Origin: a virus
IMG/VR virus record: IMGVR_UViG_3300026097_001284
Coordinates: 1 to 31,395 of that record
Length of the DNA: 31,395 bases
Direction: 5' to 3' (one strand)
Part shown: piece by piece, positions 21,926 through 29,359 of the stretch
How positions within the stretch are numbered: the stretch's first letter is position 1
Layout of the letters: every line of letters starts with the position of its first letter
The notes under the pieces: model-generated
Seen by the model: the letters and a program-made list of their open reading frames with translations, nothing else
Database searches by the model: none
Told to the model about the DNA's origin: nothing
Made by a program: the position numbers and the translations under genes

Positions 21926-22722
21926 TTCCTAGAAACGCTTCCCAAAAAGAAATAAAACAAGCCTACAGAAAATTGGCTAATAAACATCATCCTGATAAAG
22001 GCGGTGATGCAAATCATTTCCAAAAAATTTCCGAAGCATACGACACACTGTCCGATCCGCATAAGAAACAGCTATACGATCATGGTCACAACCCTAATCA
22101 ACAACACTATAGAAGGGGTCCTTTTGAATTTCATTTTGGCGATCCCGGCATGGACGATATGTTTCAAAATTTTGGTTTTGGTTTTAACAATAGGCAGGCA
22201 AGGAACAAAAGCTTTAATGTTGCAGTGCAAGTATCTTTAGAAGATGTTCTTAAGGGCAAAAACATTGCGGCAGAAGTTAGTGATGGTTCTGGGAAGACTA
22301 GATTAGTTAACATTCAAATACCCCCTGGTATAGCCTCCGGACAGCAAATTAGATATGAAGGTATGGGAGAATCGTCTATTCCTAACATTCCCGCTGGTGA
22401 TCTAATTGTGGTTATAGATGTTGTAAGGCATAGAAGATTTGAAAGAAAAGGCAATGATATTATAACAAATGCAAAGGTAAATGTATGGGATGCATTGTTA
22501 GGAGGCAAGGCTAAAATTGAAACTTTAGACGGTAGAAGTTTAAATATTAATGTACCAAAGGGATCACAGCCAAACACTTTACTGAGCTGTAAAGGCGAAG
22601 GATTACCAGATATAAACTCAAAAAAACGGGGCAATTTACTGATAAAATTAGTAATTGAAATACCTAATAATTTATCAGCAAAACAAGAGCAGCTTTTAAA
22701 ACAGATAAAAAATGAAGTATAG
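21901..22722 (+). CDS. dnaJ: DnaJ-family co-chaperone, zinc-finger-less (DnaJ/CbpA type)
   Basis: A 273-residue J-protein. The J domain covers residues 1-65 with H30-P-D32 (NKHHPDKGG) and the opening YYSALGVPRNAS. A short G/F-rich linker is at ~73-100 (FEFHFGDPGMDDMFQNFGFG). Two C-terminal substrate-binding beta domains follow (DVLKGKNIAAEV; PPGIASGQQIRYEGMG; NVPKGSQPNTLL). The four CXXCXGXG zinc repeats of DnaJ are absent, so it is a type II (CbpA-like) protein. It would recruit host DnaK. There is no strong ribosome site upstream. Its stop falls within a decayed copy of the def start, so dnaJ and def were probably once directly joined. Confidence 0.92.
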   Translation: MDYYSALGVPRNASQKEIKQAYRKLANKHHPDKGGDANHFQKISEAYDTLSDPHKKQLYDHGHNPNQQHYRRGPFEFHFGDPGMDDMFQNFGFGFNNRQARNKSFNVAVQVSLEDVLKGKNIAAEVSDGSGKTRLVNIQIPPGIASGQQIRYEGMGESSIPNIPAGDLIVVIDVVRHRRFERKGNDIITNAKVNVWDALLGGKAKIETLDGRSLNINVPKGSQPNTLLSCKGEGLPDINSKKRGNLLIKLVIEIPNNLSAKQEQLLKQIKNEV

Positions 22723-22756
22723 TTTAGGATTACATGCGACACTGTGAACAGAAAGT
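22712..22756 (+). pseudogene. Decayed duplicate of the first 15 codons of def
   Basis: Read from ATG 22712 the frame gives M-K-Y-S-L-G-L-H-A-T-L-stop-T-E-S. The intact deformylase at 24816 begins M-K-Y-K-L-G-Q-H-E-S-L-R-T-E-S. By eye, 35 of 45 bases match without gaps, and codon 12 has become TGA. The dnaJ stop overlaps codons 3-4. The same DNA in another frame encodes the first residues of the radical SAM protein. It looks like the scar of an insertion between dnaJ and def. Confidence 0.7.
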
Positions 22757-23600
22757 ATATAAGATTGAATTCCTGGAATGGATGATCACTACTTCCTGTA
22801 ACCTTGCCTGTCCTGGATGCGATCGCTTTATTGAATTTTCTCACAACTGGACAGAGCCGTATGATGCTATTGTAGAAAGAATGGAGCAGTGGAGCAAAAT
22901 TGTACAGCCAAAAAATCTCACTCTTATAGGCGGCGAGCCGCTTATTCATCCCTACATCTATGATATCATAAGAAAATCTAGACATTATTTTCCCAAAAGC
23001 ACGATTGAAATAGCAACAAACGGGTTGCTATTGGGGAAGAAAACCCAACTTAAAAAAGTTATGCTAGAGGTAGGCAACTGTAAAATAAATTTATCCTTAC
23101 ACAATAACGATATAAGAGTGCAGGAAAAAATATTTGAACTTGTAAATAAACACTTAATTGACAAAAAATGGAAAAAAATAGATTCTAACAATTGGCAGAA
23201 AAATTCGATATCCGTTCATATAACTGAAGTAGAGGATTGGTTTGACTATAGAAGGAACATAGATGGCAAATTAAAACCGTGGCAAGATGGCGATGCTTCT
23301 GCAAGTTATGGAGCCTGCGGAGTAGGAATTTTTCCTATTATTTATAACGGTATAATGTATAAATGTCCACCTATATCTATGCTACGAACTCATCTTAAAA
23401 AATATAACAGATTAGATGATGTCGACTGGAAGCCTTACTTGCAGTATTCTGGTATTAGTCCGCAGTCTAGCCGAAAACAAATTAAAAGATTTATAAAAAA
23501 TATAGGGCAACCTCATTGGATATGTGGGATGTGTCCTGCTAATCCTAGGATGGTTCCTCAAAAAGAAGCCTTTATCAAACACTCGATTGATAATCTCTAA
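22734..23600 (+). CDS. Radical SAM enzyme with SPASM/twitch-like auxiliary cluster
   Basis: A 288-residue radical SAM protein. The cluster motif is CNLACPGC (C22, C26, C29), and GGEP at 66-69 is the SAM-binding motif. A barrel follows with IEIATNGLLL and KINLSLHNND. Four C-terminal cysteines (C195, C211, and C264-x2-C267 in WICGMCPANP) suggest a SPASM- or twitch-type auxiliary [4Fe-4S] site, common in peptide- and sugar-modifying enzymes. The substrate is unknown. Its first codons lie in the decayed def copy, and no good ribosome site precedes the ATG. It converges on a glycosyltransferase-like gene with a 26-base overlap, and both sit in an apparent insertion. Confidence 0.85.
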   Translation: MRHCEQKVYKIEFLEWMITTSCNLACPGCDRFIEFSHNWTEPYDAIVERMEQWSKIVQPKNLTLIGGEPLIHPYIYDIIRKSRHYFPKSTIEIATNGLLLGKKTQLKKVMLEVGNCKINLSLHNNDIRVQEKIFELVNKHLIDKKWKKIDSNNWQKNSISVHITEVEDWFDYRRNIDGKLKPWQDGDASASYGACGVGIFPIIYNGIMYKCPPISMLRTHLKKYNRLDDVDWKPYLQYSGISPQSSRKQIKRFIKNIGQPHWICGMCPANPRMVPQKEAFIKHSIDNL

Positions 23601-24708
23601 TAATGTTTGCAAAAAAATTGTAAGTTTCCTTTTCAATTTGTTTAGCATTATCTTTTAGTTTTTCTAGATTATACTCCAGTGTTCTATGATTTTTAAATCT
23701 CCAGGCAATTTGTTCTTTTCTGTTTAACGACTCTAGCGTTTCAACAAGTTTTTTTAAACTTTTAAAAAGTCGCATGTATCGGTCGACCGGATCACTTATA
23801 TTGTCAAAACTATAATCGAACCATTCGGTATATAATTTATACCCTAATTTTTGCAAGGTTCTATTACTGTCTTTTTGCCCGTATATAACAAAAGGCTGGT
23901 GAGCTAGGATAGGATAAAAACTTTTTTCACTTAGTTCTCTAGAAGTGCCTCGACAATCCTCAACTAAAGTTTCATTTACTACTTGAAACAGGGTTTGCTG
24001 GTGTAGTCTCAAATTAAAATTCTCATCACCATCTATAATTTTAGGCAATGAGTCAATCCATTTCTGCTGACTTTCATATGTTCGATCCTTAAATGGTATA
24101 AGGTTATCTTCTACCCTATAAATTTTTTCATTATGACTTATTAATGATCTGTGAGAAATTTCACTTGTGTCAAGATAGTACGCCATACTTGATCTATAAT
24201 GTCTAGCTAAATTGTTTAAACTGAGAAGATATTTGTTTTGAAATAGTTTATCGACTTGTGTGCGGCTTTTATGTATAGTATTGTTAAGCAACCGCTTCTG
24301 TATTTCATTTTGAGCAAAACATCTGCAGAAACAGTGTATTAGGGGTTTATTTTTTTGCTTGCTGTAATATTCAAGATTTTGCATCTCATTTAGATTCATC
24401 GTAATATAGATAACTTTTGAATGTGGAATATTTTTAGACTCTATTGCACTGTATATGTCATCGTATAATGGGCCGTCACCGTATATTGTACTAAAACCTT
24501 CACGAGACGAGTCTAACACAAGAAACTTACTTCCATTTTTGATTTCATTTTTAAGCTTCTTGGGCAAAGTTAAAAAGTGAGTGAATGTTTCAAGATTTTC
24601 AGGACAAAACTCTGCTATAACAAAGTATTGTTTCAAATGATTAGGTATAAATCTCTGAATATTAGCTTTACCATTTTTAACTATTTTATAAACAGGTTGG
24701 TTTTTCAT
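23575..24708 (-). CDS. Glycosyltransferase-like / conserved phage protein of the SEKxFxPI type
   Basis: A 377-residue protein. Residues ~255-330 (counted from ATG 24708) contain FQVVNETLVED, LSEKSFYPILAHQPFVIYG, LQKLGYKLYTEWFDYSFD and DPVDRYMRLF. This block (SEK-F-PI, pF-i-g, LxxLGY/F-x-x-F, D-SYD) is widespread in marine phage and bacterial proteins and resembles the acceptor-side region of fucosyl/glycosyltransferase-like families; no biochemical role is established to my knowledge. The N-terminal half is unfamiliar, with a CFCRCF segment. GTG 24723 is an alternative start, but it lies upstream of the TAAATA core, so ATG 24708 is preferred. With the radical SAM gene it may form a surface- or peptide-modification cargo. 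Confidence 0.65.
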   Translation of the reverse strand: MKNQPVYKIVKNGKANIQRFIPNHLKQYFVIAEFCPENLETFTHFLTLPKKLKNEIKNGSKFLVLDSSREGFSTIYGDGPLYDDIYSAIESKNIPHSKVIYITMNLNEMQNLEYYSKQKNKPLIHCFCRCFAQNEIQKRLLNNTIHKSRTQVDKLFQNKYLLSLNNLARHYRSSMAYYLDTSEISHRSLISHNEKIYRVEDNLIPFKDRTYESQQKWIDSLPKIIDGDENFNLRLHQQTLFQVVNETLVEDCRGTSRELSEKSFYPILAHQPFVIYGQKDSNRTLQKLGYKLYTEWFDYSFDNISDPVDRYMRLFKSLKKLVETLESLNRKEQIAWRFKNHRTLEYNLEKLKDNAKQIEKETYNFFANIIRDYQSSV

Positions 24709-24713
24709 CAAAG

Positions 24714-24721
24714 TATTTAAC
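24714..24721 (-). promoter_or_regulatory. Late-type box GTTAAATA abutting the start of the 23575-24708 gene
   Basis: On the - strand the order is GTTAAATA, CTTTG, ATG. The predicted transcription start is the A of the start codon. The first twelve bases (GTTAAATACTTT) equal those of the phoH promoter. Confidence 0.45.
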
Positions 24722-24775
24722 ACTGGACAAAGTTATGAGGCAAAAAGCAAAATTACAACATCAGACCGCAGAAGC

Positions 24776-24790
24776 TTAAATATAATTTAA
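24776..24790 (+). promoter_or_regulatory. TATAAT box in a short palindrome upstream of def
   Basis: TTAAATATAATTTAA is a perfect odd palindrome holding TATAAT at 24781-24786, ~30 bases before the def ATG. No convincing -35 element is seen. It could be a host-sigma-type promoter re-supplying def and clpA after the insertion. Confidence 0.35.
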
Positions 24791-24815
24791 ATCAAAGGAT
24801 CACAAACAATTCAAA

Positions 24816-25307
24816 ATGAAGTATAAGTTAGGACAGCACGAATCACTGAGAACAGAAAGTACCGAATGGGTGTTTTCTGTAGACGGTGATAGTGAAAAAT
24901 TACAGCACGACATGATAAATTGCATGTTAGAGAATAGAGGCATAGGCCTTGCTGCTAACCAAATAGATTTAACCAAACGTGTTTTTGTTATGGGGGCAAA
25001 GGATATTATAGGGTTTCCACAGCCGTTTGCACTTTATAATCCACAAATTATAGATCAAAGTTCAAATCTAGTGTTAGACACAGAAGGATGTTTAAGTTTT
25101 CCAGGACTCCAACTTACAATTAAAAGACCCGAATGGGTAGTAGTAGAATACAATGACAGTCAAGGAAATACTAAAACCTACAAAGCCGATGGTTATGCAA
25201 GTAAATGTGTGCAACATGAAATAGATCACTTAAATGGCATATGTTTTGTTGACATTGTGAGTCCTTTGAAGTTAAAATTAGCTAATAACAAATTAAGGAA
25301 AAAATAA
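24816..25307 (+). CDS. def: Peptide deformylase
   Basis: A 163-residue metalloenzyme removing the N-formyl group from nascent proteins. All three motifs are intact: GIGLAANQ (42-49), EGCLSFPG (90-97) and HEIDH (134-138). The metal ligands are C92, H134 and H138, and the catalytic acid is E135. Length is normal for phage or bacterial PDF and includes a C-terminal basic helix. The gene ends one base before clpA. Just upstream a short frame ends T-I-Q-N-E-V-stop, recalling the dnaJ end (Q-I-K-N-E-V-stop), as if def once followed dnaJ directly. Phage deformylases are known from marine T4-like viruses. Confidence 0.95.
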   Translation: MKYKLGQHESLRTESTEWVFSVDGDSEKLQHDMINCMLENRGIGLAANQIDLTKRVFVMGAKDIIGFPQPFALYNPQIIDQSSNLVLDTEGCLSFPGLQLTIKRPEWVVVEYNDSQGNTKTYKADGYASKCVQHEIDHLNGICFVDIVSPLKLKLANNKLRKK

Positions 25308-27584
25308 ATGATTGAGCCAAGTCCAACACTACAGAAAATTTTCGACGAAGCATTAGAATCAGCAAGAGCGAGAAACCACGAGTATATCACATTAGAACAT
25401 ATGGTTTTTGCAATGGTAAATGATGCAGAAGTTTACGATTACCTCAAGGAATATGGTTCATCAATTGATTCATTAGCAAAAAATGTGTTAGACTATTTAG
25501 ATAATAGTCTTGAAGAAATCAAAAATTTCAATGTAGAAAAACCAAGAAAAACCAACTCAGTAGAGAGAGTGTTGAATCGCTGTTTTACTCAGGCACTTTT
25601 TAGCGGTAGAAATCGAATTGAAGTCGAAGATCTTATTCTAAGCATTCTAAACGAAAAAAATAGCATGGCTTCATACTTCCTTACACAGAACGGCATTAAA
25701 AAAGATGAGTTTGCAGAACATTTTTCTGACAATCTTGTGGAAGAAGATTTGGATGTCTCAAATGTAGAAAGTTCACGTGGCGTGAAAGGAACTAACAAGG
25801 TAATTAAAGAATTTTGTATTAATTTAAGTGAAAAAGCCAAGAATGGTAAAGTGGATCCTGTAATAGGTCGCGATAAAGTAATCGAAGACGTTCAACTCAT
25901 ATTAGCTCGCCGTAATAAAGCAAATGCCTTGCTTGTTGGAGAACCGGGTGTAGGCAAAACTGCTATTGCAGAAGGTCTTGCAAAAGCAATCCATGATGGC
26001 GAGGTGCCGACCTTTATAAAAGATCACGAAGTATATTCATTAGATATAGGAAGCTTGATTGCTGGTAGTAAGTATCGAGGCGACTTCGAAGAAAGAACAA
26101 AGGCGGTTTTCAAAGCACTTGAAGAAAAAGAAAATGTAATTCTTTTTATCGATGAAGCACACATGATGAACGGCGCAGGTTCTTCTGGTCAAAGCTCGAA
26201 TGATCTTGCGAACCTATTAAAACCTATTCTCACAAAAGGCATTGTAAAATTAATGGCTTCTACTACCTGGGAGGAATACAGGAAGTACTTTGAAGCTGAC
26301 AGAGCCTTAATGCGCAGATTTCAGCGTGTGACTGTAGATGAACCGACACCAGAATTAACCGTTGAAATTATGAAAGGTTTGCGCAAGTATTACGAAGATC
26401 ATCATAATGTAGATATTACAGATGCGGCCATTGAACAAGCAGTGAAGATGTCTGTAAAATACATGCACGACAAAAAATTACCAGACAAAGCCATTGATGT
26501 AATTGACTGTGCAAGTGCTAGATATAAACTTAAACGCACTGAGGAGTCTGATGATGTAAGAGAAATTGTTGACATTGAACAGATTAATTTCGAAATGAGT
26601 CGTATGGTTAATATTCCTAAAGAAACGGTAAGTCAGTCTGAAAGTTCTCGATTGACTCATCTTGAAGAAAATATGAAGACAAAGGTATACGGGCAGGATA
26701 CTGCGGTAGACACTGTGTTAGATAAAATTTTTGTTGCGCAGAGTGGCTTCAAAAGTCCCGAGAAGCCGGTAGGAAGTTTTCTATTTTTAGGACCTACAGG
26801 GTGTGGTAAAACTGAGACTGCGAAGCAATTAGCAAGCCAGCTGGATATGAATCTTATTCGTTTTGACATGAGCGAATATCAAGAAAAACATTCGGTATCA
26901 AAATTAATCGGTTCTCCTCCGGGGTATGTAGGGTATGAGGAAAATGCTGGGCAACTAATTACAGAACTGCAAGAAAAACCAAACAGTGTATTATTGCTTG
27001 ACGAAATAGAGAAAGCGCACCCAGATGTATCTAATATCCTATTGCAATTCATGGATAATGGCTTTGTGACCGGATCAAACGGAAAACAGGCAGATGGACG
27101 AAATACAATTTTAATTATGACCAGTAATTTAGGAGCCGCCGATAACGAGAAAAATTCTATAGGATTCGGTGATCTAGAACAGGATGGTAAGGATGACGAA
27201 GCAGTGAATTCATATTTCGCTCCGGAATTTCGTAATCGTCTAGATGCAATTGTAAAATTCAACAAACTTGCAAAGGAAACAATGAAGGATATTGTAAGTA
27301 AGTTTGTGAAAGAATTAAACAATCAGGTTAAAGACAAGTATATAGAGATTAGTATTACGGATGATGCATTAGAATACCTTGCAGATAAAGGGTTTGACCC
27401 GAAAATGGGTGCTCGTCCCCTGCAGCGTGTAATAGACAAGGAAATAAAATCGCCCCTAAGTCGAGAAGTTTTATTTGGTAAATTAGTTAACGGAGGTAGA
27501 GTCCAGGTCATTAAAAGCAAAGATGGTTTAGGATTTAAGTACCTTAAAAAATTAAAAAAACAACGCGAAACCTCAAATGTATAA
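25308..27584 (+). CDS. clpA: ClpA-type AAA+ unfoldase (Clp protease ATP-binding subunit)
   Basis: A 758-residue protein, the same length as E. coli ClpA. The N-domain covers residues 1-~145 (EYITLEHMVFAMV). D1 has Walker A GEPGVGKT (211-218) and FIDEAHMMNGAG; D2 has Walker A GPTGCGKT (495-502) and LLLDEIEKAHPDV. The substrate-gripping pore motif SLIAGSKYRGDFEER is present. No ClpB-type middle coiled coil is present. I618-G619-F620 sits where E. coli ClpA has its IGL ClpP-docking tripeptide, so it should engage host ClpP. No clpP is in the window. The gene starts immediately after the def stop. It may redirect host proteolysis, for example by degrading host regulators; the targets are unknown. 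Confidence 0.95.
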   Translation: MIEPSPTLQKIFDEALESARARNHEYITLEHMVFAMVNDAEVYDYLKEYGSSIDSLAKNVLDYLDNSLEEIKNFNVEKPRKTNSVERVLNRCFTQALFSGRNRIEVEDLILSILNEKNSMASYFLTQNGIKKDEFAEHFSDNLVEEDLDVSNVESSRGVKGTNKVIKEFCINLSEKAKNGKVDPVIGRDKVIEDVQLILARRNKANALLVGEPGVGKTAIAEGLAKAIHDGEVPTFIKDHEVYSLDIGSLIAGSKYRGDFEERTKAVFKALEEKENVILFIDEAHMMNGAGSSGQSSNDLANLLKPILTKGIVKLMASTTWEEYRKYFEADRALMRRFQRVTVDEPTPELTVEIMKGLRKYYEDHHNVDITDAAIEQAVKMSVKYMHDKKLPDKAIDVIDCASARYKLKRTEESDDVREIVDIEQINFEMSRMVNIPKETVSQSESSRLTHLEENMKTKVYGQDTAVDTVLDKIFVAQSGFKSPEKPVGSFLFLGPTGCGKTETAKQLASQLDMNLIRFDMSEYQEKHSVSKLIGSPPGYVGYEENAGQLITELQEKPNSVLLLDEIEKAHPDVSNILLQFMDNGFVTGSNGKQADGRNTILIMTSNLGAADNEKNSIGFGDLEQDGKDDEAVNSYFAPEFRNRLDAIVKFNKLAKETMKDIVSKFVKELNNQVKDKYIEISITDDALEYLADKGFDPKMGARPLQRVIDKEIKSPLSREVLFGKLVNGGRVQVIKSKDGLGFKYLKKLKKQRETSNV

Positions 27585-28236
27585 GTGTGAAGTAAAACCA
27601 AAACAGACGCAGAGAAAGTTTTATAACAAGTGGATTTATAAAATAAGTTTATTTCTTCCTGGTTGTCATGTTTTTAGATATAACAGTTTAGAATCAATTA
27701 TGCATAATCCTGATATTGCTAAACCAAGTTGGAGATATACTATAAACCCAGATACTGGATCTATAAAGCATCTAGCAGATATTTTGCATACAACAAATCA
27801 CAAGTGGGCAAAAAGGATTGAAACAGATTGTATAGATATATATACCAACGATAAAGATCTTTATGACACAATATACAACGAATTAACGACCTCAGTAAGA
27901 CATAGATTTGAACCGGATATTGATAATCTAGACTTGTTGGACAAAAAATACACCACAGTTGTAAAAAAACTACCGTTCAATCGTTATAATTATAGAGTTT
28001 ATCTAAACCCTTTAAAGTGTTCGTTCGATGAAAGAGAAAGCTTTATACGGTGGGTTGACAGTCAAAACGGAAAAATCAAAATGACAAACGCGGTAAAGCA
28101 CTGGTTTTCGCATGCAATTGTAAATTGGGATCGTAGGTACATACTTATAGAAGATAAAGATGTTTTATTAATGGCAAAATTAAAATGTGCAAAAGCATTG
28201 GGCAAAGTTTATACATTCGAAGTTGCTGATAAATAG
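27577..28236 (+). CDS. Conserved phage protein, function unknown
   Basis: A 219-residue basic protein overlapping the clpA end by 8 bases. It opens with FYNKWIYKISLFLPGCHVFR, then has a helical middle (HKWAKRIETDCIDIYTNDKD) and a segment KKLPFNRYNYRVYLNPLKC followed by FIRWVDSQNGKIKMT. The KLPxxRYxYxVYL-P pattern is, in my recollection, a recurring unknown family in marine T4-like phages. No membrane span, signal or known catalytic motif is seen. The start lacks a ribosome site, consistent with coupling to clpA. A link to the Clp system cannot be claimed from adjacency alone. Confidence 0.7.
   Translation: MYKCEVKPKQTQRKFYNKWIYKISLFLPGCHVFRYNSLESIMHNPDIAKPSWRYTINPDTGSIKHLADILHTTNHKWAKRIETDCIDIYTNDKDLYDTIYNELTTSVRHRFEPDIDNLDLLDKKYTTVVKKLPFNRYNYRVYLNPLKCSFDERESFIRWVDSQNGKIKMTNAVKHWFSHAIVNWDRRYILIEDKDVLLMAKLKCAKALGKVYTFEVADK
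28228..28235 (+). promoter_or_regulatory. Late-type box GATAAATA abutting the start at 28240
   Basis: GATAAATA, GTTT, ATG: the box overlaps the stop codon of the preceding gene and ends four bases before the next ATG, the same geometry as at the - strand start 1224. There is no ribosome site. Confidence 0.45.
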
Positions 28237-28239
28237 TTT

Positions 28240-28584
28240 ATGCTTCAAGAAACTCTAAAACTTGCTGAAAATATCAACGCAGAAACAGAAAATTTTGCAT
28301 ACTCAGAAAAAAATAAGGGTGCCGGATATGCAGGTCGGTTAGATACCACAACAACTGTGCAGTACATACTTGATAACTTTTCAGGAGCAATAAAAATCCA
28401 AGGTAGTTTAGAATTATATCCAGGCGACGATGATTGGGTAGACATTGAACCAACTCTAATAGACGACGTTAGTTCCGTGTTAAATGATGATTACACCATT
28501 TCATTCACAGGCAATTTCCTTTGGTTAAGGGCAGCCTATCAAATTACTAATGGCACAATTAGTTCAATTCGTTATAATTTATAA
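28240..28584 (+). CDS. Small beta-rich phage protein, possibly structural
   Basis: A 114-residue protein. A short N-terminal helix (ETLKLAENINAETENF) is followed by a beta domain: VQYILDNFSGAIKIQGSLEL, YPGDDDWVDI, then ISFTGNFLWLRAAYQITNGT. The F-x-GNFxWLRA-x-y-x-ITxGTI pattern occurs in small virion-associated proteins of marine phages, as I recall, and looks like a jelly-roll or Ig-like decoration domain. No signal, membrane or catalytic motif is visible. A GATAAATA box ends four bases before the ATG, so expression is probably late and the mRNA may be leaderless. Confidence 0.65.
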   Translation: MLQETLKLAENINAETENFAYSEKNKGAGYAGRLDTTTTVQYILDNFSGAIKIQGSLELYPGDDDWVDIEPTLIDDVSSVLNDDYTISFTGNFLWLRAAYQITNGTISSIRYNL

Positions 28585-28596
28585 CTGTTCTTTTTA

Positions 28597-28604
28597 AATA
28601 AATA
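28597..28604 (+). promoter_or_regulatory. Putative late promoter (AATAAATA)
   Basis: AATAAATA then CACTATAAATGAACAGG, 25 bases before the ATG at 28630. A second, weaker match (TATAAATG) lies at 28609-28616. This is the clearest promoter for the last operon of the window. Confidence 0.55.
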
Positions 28605-28629
28605 CACTATAAATGAACAGGAATACTGT

Positions 28630-29010
28630 ATGCGTGATATTCTAGATAAACTAGATACTATCTTAAATGAAGAAAATTTTTTTAGGGGATCAGAAATTAC
28701 CCTAGAAGACGATCAAGACTTTCATGAACATTTCGGCTACCTCGGTTTTATCGAGGATGACACTGTATGGGAAGCAGAATATCAAGGACGTAAGGTAAAG
28801 CTGAATAAGCCTATGCAAGGTGATGTCAAAAAGTTCAAAGTATATGTTAAAAATCCAAAAGGTAATGTAGTAAAAGTTAATTTTGGATCAAAAGATCACA
28901 GAATTAAAAAATCGAATAAAGGAGCCAGGAAGAGTTTTCGTGCTAGACACAACTGTGAAAATCCAGGCCCAAAGCACAAAGCACGTTATTGGTCGTGTCG
29001 TAAATGGTGA
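28630..29010 (+). CDS. Conserved phage protein with basic Cys/His C-terminus
   Basis: A 126-residue protein. Residues 1-50 are acidic (LDTILNEENFFRG, DDQDFHEHFGYLGFIEDD). Residues 68-85 (KFKVYVKNPKGNVVKVNFG) form a beta hairpin. The C-terminus is strongly basic with H107, C109 and C123 (FRARHNCENPGPKHKARYWS, then CRKW), which may bind zinc or nucleic acid. This C-terminal block recurs in marine T4-like phages in proteins of unknown role. A late promoter (AATAAATA) and ACAGGAA precede the start. The next gene begins four bases after its stop. Confidence 0.75.
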   Translation: MRDILDKLDTILNEENFFRGSEITLEDDQDFHEHFGYLGFIEDDTVWEAEYQGRKVKLNKPMQGDVKKFKVYVKNPKGNVVKVNFGSKDHRIKKSNKGARKSFRARHNCENPGPKHKARYWSCRKW

Positions 29011-29014
29011 TACT

Positions 29015-29359
29015 ATGTTATTAAGAGAAATGTTTTCGCCAATGGGCGGTAAAAAAGAAGCAGAACAGCAAGTTGATTGGATAGGAGATTTGAAGTTTTT
29101 TATAGATAATGAAGACCGACTTCTTAAGACAGAAATGTTTCCTGCTGTAAAACGGCACATGCAAAATGTGAACGATCCAAACGCCTATCAAATTTATATT
29201 ACACCAATTAAAAAATGCTTGCGAGCATATCGTGCTAAATTTAATCTTGATAATCTTAAGACAAAATTCCCAAAAGAAGATATTACAAATCTTGCCAAAC
29301 AAATAGCCGAAGAACAAAAGCATCATATTACCAACGGAGACTATGATGCGCATCGGTAG
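29015..29359 (+). CDS. Conserved small phage protein (MLLREMFSP family)
   Basis: A 114-residue protein opening MLLREMFSPMGGKKEAEQQV. Then come a helical segment (DWIGDLKFFIDNEDRLLKTE, MFPAVKRH) and YQIYITPIKKCLRAYRAKFN, and an acidic/basic helical end (FPKEDITNLAKQIAEEQKHH). The start at 29015 is chosen because GGTGA precedes it and the upstream in-frame extension to 28883 lies wholly inside the previous gene. The family recurs in marine T4-like phages directly beside the two flanking genes found here; function unknown. Its 3' end overlaps the nucleotidyltransferase gene by 14 bases. Confidence 0.75.
   Translation: MLLREMFSPMGGKKEAEQQVDWIGDLKFFIDNEDRLLKTEMFPAVKRHMQNVNDPNAYQIYITPIKKCLRAYRAKFNLDNLKTKFPKEDITNLAKQIAEEQKHHITNGDYDAHR

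Noticed and set aside
22314-22985. 223-codon open frame on the - strand opposite dnaJ and the radical SAM start
   Set aside because: The + strand proteins have clear domain motifs, and the - strand frame has no ribosome site and a low-complexity hydrophobic translation, so it is a shadow.
28883-29014. Upstream extension of the 29015 gene
   Set aside because: It lies entirely within the previous gene and lacks a ribosome site. GGTGA and the family-like MLLREMFSP opening support 29015.
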